Source: Clonostachys chloroleuca
Taxonomy: Eukaryota > Ascomycota > Sordariomycetes > Hypocreales > Bionectriaceae
Length of the DNA: 64,000 nt
Assembly: GCA_037952775.1 (NCBI GenBank)
Contig: JBANAY010000003.1
Coordinates: 15,748,001-15,812,000, forward strand
Direction of reading: 5' to 3'
Position 1 is the first letter of the stretch, and each line of letters begins with the position of its first letter. A program made the position numbers and the translations under genes. The notes under the pieces were generated by a model. It had not been told where the DNA came from, ran no database searches, and worked only from the letters and a program-made list of their open reading frames with translations. Below, one piece after another: positions 57,765 to 64,000 of this stretch.

Positions 57765-59301
57765 ATGACGCTTATTACAGGTCTGCCCGTCGAGCTCTTG
57801 CATCACGTCGCGTGGTACTGTGCGCCGCACGATGTTCTTGCGTTGACCGAGACCTGCCGACTGCTTCGGAACACGTACGACGATACTTTGTTCCGGCAGG
57901 TGTTCGAATACAATGTATGTTACAAGATTCCGCAAGACTTCCGTGATGGCTGTTGCTGATTGGTACCTGTTTTGACTGGTAGATTCCCCAAATCTCGTCA
58001 CGATCAATTGCGAGCGAGAAAGCTTTGGTGACCTCCATCACCGATCAATTGAGTAGGATTACTCAGTGGCCTCTGCAGGACCAGGCCTATTATCACAGAG
58101 CATGGTGGAAGCATCTCGCCGTGGCCGCGTCCCACTTGAGCTTCCTCAGGGAAGAAATACACAGACAGGTCAGACAGGTGTCAACAGTGACCTCAGCAAT
58201 GAGCGCAGATGGCCTTACCAGGATCGCCGAACTTTCAGAGAAAGTTGAACCTCTGAAAAAAATTATTGGGCTTCTGGCTACGTCAGTGGTCTGGGGATGT
58301 GAGTTTAACGGTGCCTCAGTTTGACTCGACGCTGACTTGCATAAGGTCTATCGGTTTGCGATGAGGATGTCATGCGTGCCCTCGATGAGCTCTGCGCCTG
58401 TACATACTCTAACAAACCGGAGCTTGAAACGGCTGAACAAATATTGAGCTCTTCACTTGGTTTGGAAACCTCATTCTGCTCGGCCATTTGTGCCTTAAAA
58501 AATTCTAGGGGGTCACAGCCCGATCCCGAAGCTGATCTGGATCAAGATGTTGATCATGAGCATGATGAACTTAACATTGATTTCACTGATAATGCTCTGA
58601 GGCGCTACTTGGATACGTCTTGGGACAACAATACCTACGGGAATATTCTTCCGAGCATGGCACTGCTGCTGTGCGCTGTAGCTGCACGCGTCTGTCTGCG
58701 GCAGGATCCAAAGGCAGAGAATGCACCCCCACCCGCGGAAAATATCCCATTCTTCTCCCAGGCGAGGAGACAGCCATTGCCCGACGATCGAGCTCTTACT
58801 GTGATAACTAGCGGCTTAGCGGAGAGTATCCCCTTGCCCATAGTCACCAGGGTATCAAAGGACAAGGAAGGCCCTTCTTACTCGCTACCAGTTACCTGTT
58901 TTTGGGAGCTGTGGTATAAGGCACGGACTAGAGCTCTCATCAACGAGATTGATTCACGCGCATGGGAAGGGATGTATACATACGGGCTAAGTGGCCGGTC
59001 TCGTAATGACCCGCTGATGAGGCACATTCGATTCCGGAAATCGTCCGAATCAGAACATCGAATTGAAATAGTGGCATCGGCATGCAAAGATGGGATTGGG
59101 GAATTTTCGTTGGAAGGGTCCGTGGATCTGGAGACCTGTGGTGTCATGATCCAGAAGAGATATACTGGCCGCCATGGTTTCCAATGGAGAGGCGCAGTAA
59201 CCCCACTGGGAATCTCCGGGTGCTATTTATCAAACTGGAACGAGGATGTTCCGTTGGGAGCATTTTGGCTGTGGAGACGTGATTGGAAAAGTGGCATATA
59301 A
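57765..59301 (+). CDS. F-box-like protein of unknown function
   Basis: Three exons, 57765-57914, 57983-58298 and 58346-59301, totalling 1422 bases and 473 residues. Donors are GTATGT and GTGAGT. The first ATG (57765) opens MTLITGLPVELLHHVAWYC followed by APHDVLALTETCRLLRNTYDD, an F-box-like N-terminus (LPxELLxxIxxYLxxxDLxxLxxTCRxL). Exon 2 is helical and charged. Exon 3 has an acidic stretch (DPEADLDQDVDHEHDELNID), a middle part with GNILPSMALLLCAVAARVCLRQ and a Trp-rich C-terminus (RRDWKSGI). I do not recognise the domain after the F-box. By the N-terminus it may be an SCF adaptor. The frame is intact and splice phases agree. Confidence 0.7.
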
Positions 59302-60141
59302 ACTTTGGAAAAAGGCATGCAATTAGGAAATGTGTGCCCACAGTTTACTTGACAAAGTATCAAATATAAGAAGACCGACAGAGCCAAGATGTTTTACTAC
59401 AGCATCTCCTCGCTTATTATTAATCTACAAGTAAAGTTGATATGAATTCTGGATGTGAATATATTAAGAGTCAGGGGGTTACATTTACTCCTCGAGGTAT
59501 TAGGGAACAGACAACGAAAGAACAAGGTACTATTATAGCCTTGGCTGTCTTTGCTTATATCCCTTTCAAGACTTATCCAAATAGGGACTTTGGTATAGAG
59601 CTTAGTTCCATCTCGATCCTTAGAGACCGGCCTTGAAAAGAACTGTCGGCCGGATCGGCACAAATCCTAATGCGTGGTTGGCCTCGAGTCTACCATTGGA
59701 GTAAATCGTGGATCTGGGATGGAAGACAAGAGCAACACGTCGCCGAACTTAATGCAGCTGATATTAATTTATGGCGAAGGAATATTGAAGCAAATTTAAA
59801 AAAATAAGATATAGAAGATTTTGCATTGGATCAGGTGGCGGTGTTTTTTCATAGGATCTCCCTCTAATCTCGGCCCTTACCACTCTCAGATTCGCCCTAA
59901 CAAATGTCCTTTATGTGAGACTGCCCGAAAGCCCTCAGCCCACTTTCGGGCTATTTTCGTCCATCCTGGACCGATTGATTTGGAAGTTGGGGGCTCTGGC
60001 TTCAGCCCTGGTCAAGAAATCATGCGCTGCAAGTAACGTCCTCGATTGTACAAATAGGCCGCACCGCATCGCCAATATGAATTCCTTGATGCTGATCCCA
60101 CAACCACCTCACCAAGTCACTCCTTTGATTTCTTCTTGAAG
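59302..60141. other. Intergenic region
   Basis: Between two plus-strand genes. Short frames only (for example 59442-59636). No gene recognised. The promoter of the M43 protease gene lies at the right end. Confidence 0.45.
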
Positions 60142-61431
60142 ATGCGATTCTTTAATGTTATTACCCTTTTAACGGCTGCAGCTTCGGCTGCAACCCTTGA
60201 GGCTCGTGAGGAGGCAGAATTAGCCTCTCAGGGATGCGGGAGCGGGGAGGTGCCCGACGAGTTTCTTCAACTAGTTGCGGAGCTGAGTGCCAAGAAGTCT
60301 CACTCTGTTCGTAGTGTGAAGAAGAAGAGGAAGTGTTCCAGTCGCCCTACGACTAGCCTTGCAAGTATTCCAAGTGCTTCCGGTACTCCAAGTGCTTCCG
60401 ATACTCCAAGTGCTTCTGGTGCTTCTGGTACTCCAAGTGCTTCTGGTACTCCAAGTGCTTCCGGTTTTCCAAGTGCTTCCGGTGTTTCTAGTGCTTCCGA
60501 TGCTTTGAGCACTCCAGGTGCTCCCGGTACTCCGAGTGCTTCAAGTGCGTCTGATGCTTCCAGCACCCCAAATGGGTCTGATGCTTCCAGCACTCCAAGA
60601 GCTTCGAGTACTTCAAGTGCTTCCAGTACACCAAGTGCTTCCGGTGTTCCAAGTGCTTCTCCCCGGGAAATCAACGTTTACATCCATGTGATATCTCCCA
60701 ACGCTACTGACGACTATGTCACGGTGAGTGCATTTACACATTCATTGGAAAGCCCGAATTTTACTGACAACGCAATTAGGATGGTGGAATCGAGAGACAG
60801 TTCAACATGCTCAGGGACGAATTCGCCCAGCACAACTTCACCCTGAAGCTTGGCGGAAGCGAGCGAATCAGAAACGAGACCTGGTCCATGGCCATCGACA
60901 GGAAGGTGTTCAAAAAGAAGTTCCGCAAGGGAAAATATACGGATCTCAACGTGTGGATCCTGAAGGGCCTCAATGCCACCGGCGTCGTTGGCTTCGGCAC
61001 TCTGCCAAACAAGAACCACCCAGAAACATCCAACGTCTTCATAGAGGACGGCATCGAGATCCAAAGGAGCACCATACCGAACAAAGACGACGGCGACAAG
61101 TCCAAGGGCAAGGTAGGCGTTCACGAGATGGGTCACTGGCTTGGTCTCCTGCATACCTTCCAGGGCGGCTGCACCGGCAACGGTGACTTGGTGGCCGATA
61201 CTCCAGCCCAGAATGGAACTGCCATGGGGAGCTGCAAGACTCGTTATAGCTGCCCTGGTGTCGGACCTGACCTGACCAACAATCATATGAACTACAGTCC
61301 GGCGTGAGTAAACCATCTTAACTCGTTATCGATCCTCTTGCTAACCAATCATTTACAGACAATGCAGGACGTCGTTTACACCAGGCCAAGTTCAACGAAT
61401 GCAAACCATGTGGGAGGTTCGGAGAAAGTAA
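60142..61431 (+). CDS. Secreted M43-family (pappalysin-like) zinc metalloprotease
   Basis: Three exons, 60142-60723, 60780-61303 and 61359-61431, totalling 1179 bases and 392 residues. The start is the ATG at 60142 (a TTG just upstream is not used in fungi). A signal peptide covers about 1-18. Residues about 76-173 are a Ser/Ala/Pro/Gly/Thr linker of hexapeptide repeats, likely O-glycosylated. The catalytic domain follows: zinc site HEMGHWLGLLH (His309, Glu310, His313, His319), Met-turn MNYSP around Met364, and the Cys pairs around GGCTGNGDLVADTPA and YSCPG. The last exon (CRTSFTPGQVQRM) is typical. The family digests host or substrate proteins outside the cell. The linker is unusual: most relatives have a short propeptide at this place. 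Confidence 0.9.
60369..60660 (+). repeat. 18-bp coding minisatellite in the protease linker
   Basis: Units close to CCAAGTGCTTCCGGTACT (encoding Pro-Ser-Ala-Ser-Gly-Thr) recur about sixteen times with point variation and some half-units. The array stays in frame through its length. The antisense strand is also open here, an effect of the repeat's composition. Confidence 0.85.
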
Positions 61432-62767
61432 TTCGGCACTCGTCGGATTGATACGCCGATAATCGACCTTTGTGGTGGGAACACCACCAACATGTAGATA
61501 GTCTAGCTTCACCACAATCAGTTTGTGTGACATTATAATCATAAGATCTAGTTCCTTGGAGGCGTTTTAATGACTGATAAGTATTTAATTATCTTCTAGC
61601 CAAATCTAACTGTTGTCGCACTAAATTTGGATGCTCGAATGTTGTTAATGAGACTAAAGCCTGAAGCACTGAGCCCGAGATACTTCAAAGTAAAGTTCTT
61701 GCCGTCCGATTACCTTAATCTTGACGAAAGCTTCTTGTCATACGCGTGCCAATAGTATATGCGCGGAAGTACCGGGGTCATGGCATGATCAGCACCCTGC
61801 TCTCGCATCCTCGGGCCTTTCTCTCCCGTAATGCCCTCACCCCACATACCGATCAGGGGCATTGCAGGCAATGCAACCAACTATCAAGCACTTGAAATGT
61901 ATTGTATTGCTGCTACATTTCTGATTATTTCGTCCTTTTTCTCATTATATCTGACTGGAGAAGAGCTCATAATCGTCAAATGAGTAATTATATTTCCAAA
62001 GAGCTTGCTAGATATCATCGGCATCAAAATCAACTAGGTCTTCAGAAATAGATGTCAAAGTAAGATGAGAACCTTCACACCTTCCTCTTCAATGAATGCT
62101 ATCCTTTATTAAGAGTCTCGGAAGGTGAGCCCGTTTAAGCTTATCAAAACATTGAGAAATGGAACCTTAGACAAGCCATTGGATTGAGGTGAGATAGCGG
62201 CATATTGCCATCGTCACATTTAACATGCTCCTTGCCCTGAGCTAGATGTTGTGCAAAACAAAAAGAGGTGTAACTGGAACTAGCTCTCTTCATCTAATGC
62301 CCTATCGGAGTTAAATACCGAGCGATTAAGATACGACAACAGGGTTACATCCAAGCCAAGAAGCTTTAGGAAACACCATCCACCAGCAGAATTGCGGAAG
62401 AGAAGCTTCCACAAGAAGTAGACGCTAGAAGTCAAATTAAAGCTATCTATTAATCCCGATAGGTGGAACATGGCTTGGAGGTGTAGCTTTCCATTCCCTA
62501 CCAGTCCCAATACGCATATCGGAGCAAAGCCCTCCGCCAAAATTTAGCCATCATCATATATCAAGATAACCCGACCCCGCAAGTGCGAGCTTGGCATTTA
62601 TGGAGTTCGTGGTTCGCGGATAGCTCATCAACAACTACCGGATGCCAAGGAATGGTTGGGTTAAAAGGGTCCATTTCCCCTGACCGTCCCATCATGATGA
62701 GACCGGAACCACGCTGTGATCAACCAAGCTGCATTAGCTGACGATCAGCATAAGGAACAAAAGCACC
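61432..62767. other. Intergenic region
   Basis: 3' flank of the protease, then A/T-rich DNA. A minus-strand frame at 62280-62540 (ICVLGLVGNGKLHLQ...) is hydrophobic and protein-like but unassigned. The promoter of the beta-helix gene is at the right end. Confidence 0.4.
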
Positions 62768-63835
62768 ATGCTTTCTCTTTCGACCATCTTCACCGCGGCC
62801 CTCGCCCTCGCAGGCGCCGTCAACGCTGCGTGTGGTGACGGATCGGCCCAAGCAAGTGTCTCCGGTTCTGGCACCTTCACAGCGACTGTGAACGGAGCCA
62901 ACGTGTACAGTGGTACTGATTACCGCCTCGCCATCCAGACCGCTCTCGACCGCATCAGCAGCGGGCAGCGGCTGGTAGTGTGGTCGTCTGGCTCTATCGG
63001 TTCCAACACTATTACCGTCACTGGAGGTAAGACGTTTGAGGTCTGCGGCACCCTCAACGCGGTCGCCCGAAGTGGACGGGGTGCAATCGAAGTAACCAAC
63101 CAGAATGATGTCAGCATCCCCTACCTGACCATGACTGGTAACCCATACTTTGGTCTTCGCTTCTCCGGTACACGCAACCTGAACCTTGGAAAGATCACCA
63201 TGAACCTTAGCGGCGGCCTAGGGATTCGATTTGACCGTGACCTTGCCCAGAACTACAACGTCAGGATGGACGCTATCACCGTGACGGGTGCTGGTAGCCA
63301 TGCGGTGGAGACGTGGAATATTGATGGCCTGACCATCAACTCGGTCATTGCTCGCAACGTTGGCGAGTGTGGTCTCTTGCTTCAGAAGACTATTAACGCA
63401 TGGGTCGGATATGTTGAAGGCAACAACGTTGCGGCCGGAACTGGATACGCCACTCTTCGATTCGCCAATAACAACGGGCAGCTTGCAAACGGCCAGTATA
63501 CTACGACAAACGTCTACATCGACAGGGTCTACTCTCGTGGCGGCGGCCGCGGCATCTTCTGTGTTTCCATGTCCGGGGCAGCCGAAATCAAGTACATCGA
63601 CCTTGCCAACAACGGTAACAACGCCGTGCTCATCGAGAACTGCTACAACCTGGCTATTAGGGACGGTGTTATCAACGGAGGAGGGGAGGTCCGCGTTGCT
63701 GCTCGTTCTGAGTTCCCCAACACGAGTGGTATCTTCTTCGAGGTCGAGGTGAACAATAATTCGGTCCGGGAGTCTCCCTGTGCCGAGAACATTTTCTGGG
63801 CCATCACTGGCAACGCTAGCAAGAACATCTGCTAG
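62768..63835 (+). CDS. Secreted right-handed beta-helix protein (pectate-lyase-like fold), specificity unknown
   Basis: Single exon, 355 residues, ATG at 62768. A signal peptide ends at about residue 20 (LALAGAVNA|ACGDG). The body is made of repeated short strands with Asn/Gly/Ile/Val patterns (RGAIEVTNQNDVSIPYLTM, RNLNLGKITMNLSGG, HAVETWNIDGLTINSVIARN, NNAVLIENCYNLAIRDG), the profile of a parallel beta-helix of polysaccharide lyases and GH28/GH55-like enzymes. Cysteines are placed to form several disulphides. I do not see GH28 NTD/DD/GHG motifs or PL1/PL3 signatures, so the catalytic class cannot be given. Likely acts on or binds a cell-wall polysaccharide. Intact. Confidence 0.75.
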   Translation: MLSLSTIFTAALALAGAVNAACGDGSAQASVSGSGTFTATVNGANVYSGTDYRLAIQTALDRISSGQRLVVWSSGSIGSNTITVTGGKTFEVCGTLNAVARSGRGAIEVTNQNDVSIPYLTMTGNPYFGLRFSGTRNLNLGKITMNLSGGLGIRFDRDLAQNYNVRMDAITVTGAGSHAVETWNIDGLTINSVIARNVGECGLLLQKTINAWVGYVEGNNVAAGTGYATLRFANNNGQLANGQYTTTNVYIDRVYSRGGGRGIFCVSMSGAAEIKYIDLANNGNNAVLIENCYNLAIRDGVINGGGEVRVAARSEFPNTSGIFFEVEVNNNSVRESPCAENIFWAITGNASKNIC

Positions 63836-64000
63836 GTGGAGATGCCGCGGCTGGGATAGTGGAAGTACGTTTTCTGATAGGCAATGGGACCAATATCCCA
63901 ATGGACAGCCCCTCCACACACTCAGTGAATGTATATAAATGAGCACTCGATTCACTCCTTGCATCCAAGCTTTGTAGGCCACCAGTGCCTTCTTTCGTCT

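Noticed and set aside
60300..60674. 124-codon minus-strand frame opposite the protease linker
   Set aside because: It is a by-product of the 18-bp repeat, which is open in several frames; the plus strand has signal peptide, introns and a catalytic domain in the right order.
62280..62540. 86-codon hydrophobic minus-strand frame
   Set aside because: No recognisable family, start context or neighbours on that strand.

Overview
The window is nuclear DNA from a filamentous ascomycete (Pezizomycotina). Short 50-70 nt introns with GTAAGT/GTGAGT-type donors interrupt most genes, and the gene content is typical of moulds: HET-domain genes, F-box genes, a STAND-type N-terminal domain protein, a secreted catalase-peroxidase, GH28/GH43 plant-cell-wall enzymes, a chitin deacetylase and an M43 protease. 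I cannot name the species. Intron-exon structures were worked out by hand from reading frames, splice signals and phase arithmetic. Where exon lengths sum to a multiple of three I regard the model as good.

Left part (0.5-16.4 kb). A secreted GH18-like protein and a HET-domain gene lead into what looks like a decaying small-molecule catabolic cluster. It holds a hydantoinase-B/5-oxoprolinase remnant, a truncated FMN-dependent 2-hydroxyacid dehydrogenase butted directly against a truncated, frameshifted aldehyde dehydrogenase, an intact class II aldolase, an amino-acid permease with a scrambled 46-codon segment between two compensating frameshifts, an intact SDR oxidoreductase, and a broken fungal transcription factor convergent with the SDR. 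Two copies of a roughly 122-bp tandem repeat lie upstream of the aldolase.

Middle (17.7-33.3 kb). An intact 792-aa protein with a fungal STAND-type N-terminal domain is followed by a secreted KatG whose frame is broken by one missing base in a C-run, 4.1 kb without recognisable genes, an Asp/Glu-racemase-family protein lacking its second catalytic cysteine, a HET-domain pseudogene and an intact F-box protein.

Graveyard (33.3-40.9 kb). No intact gene was found. There are remnants of a DEAH-box helicase, two halves of a SNF2-like helicase in opposite orientation (explainable by one inversion), a CCHC zinc-knuckle fragment and a 36-bp minisatellite. Several stops here are of the CAA/CAG/TGG to TAA/TAG kind expected of RIP (CpA to TpA).

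Right part (41-63.8 kb). These genes look healthy: secreted epoxide hydrolase, GDP-mannose transporter, exo-polygalacturonase, GH43 glycosidase, a GIT1-like MFS permease, chitin deacetylase, a long gene-free stretch, an F-box-like protein, a secreted M43 metalloprotease with an 18-bp-repeat Ser/Ala/Pro linker, and a secreted right-handed beta-helix protein. Together they suggest a plant- or biomass-associated secretome neighbourhood beside a rapidly eroding accessory region.
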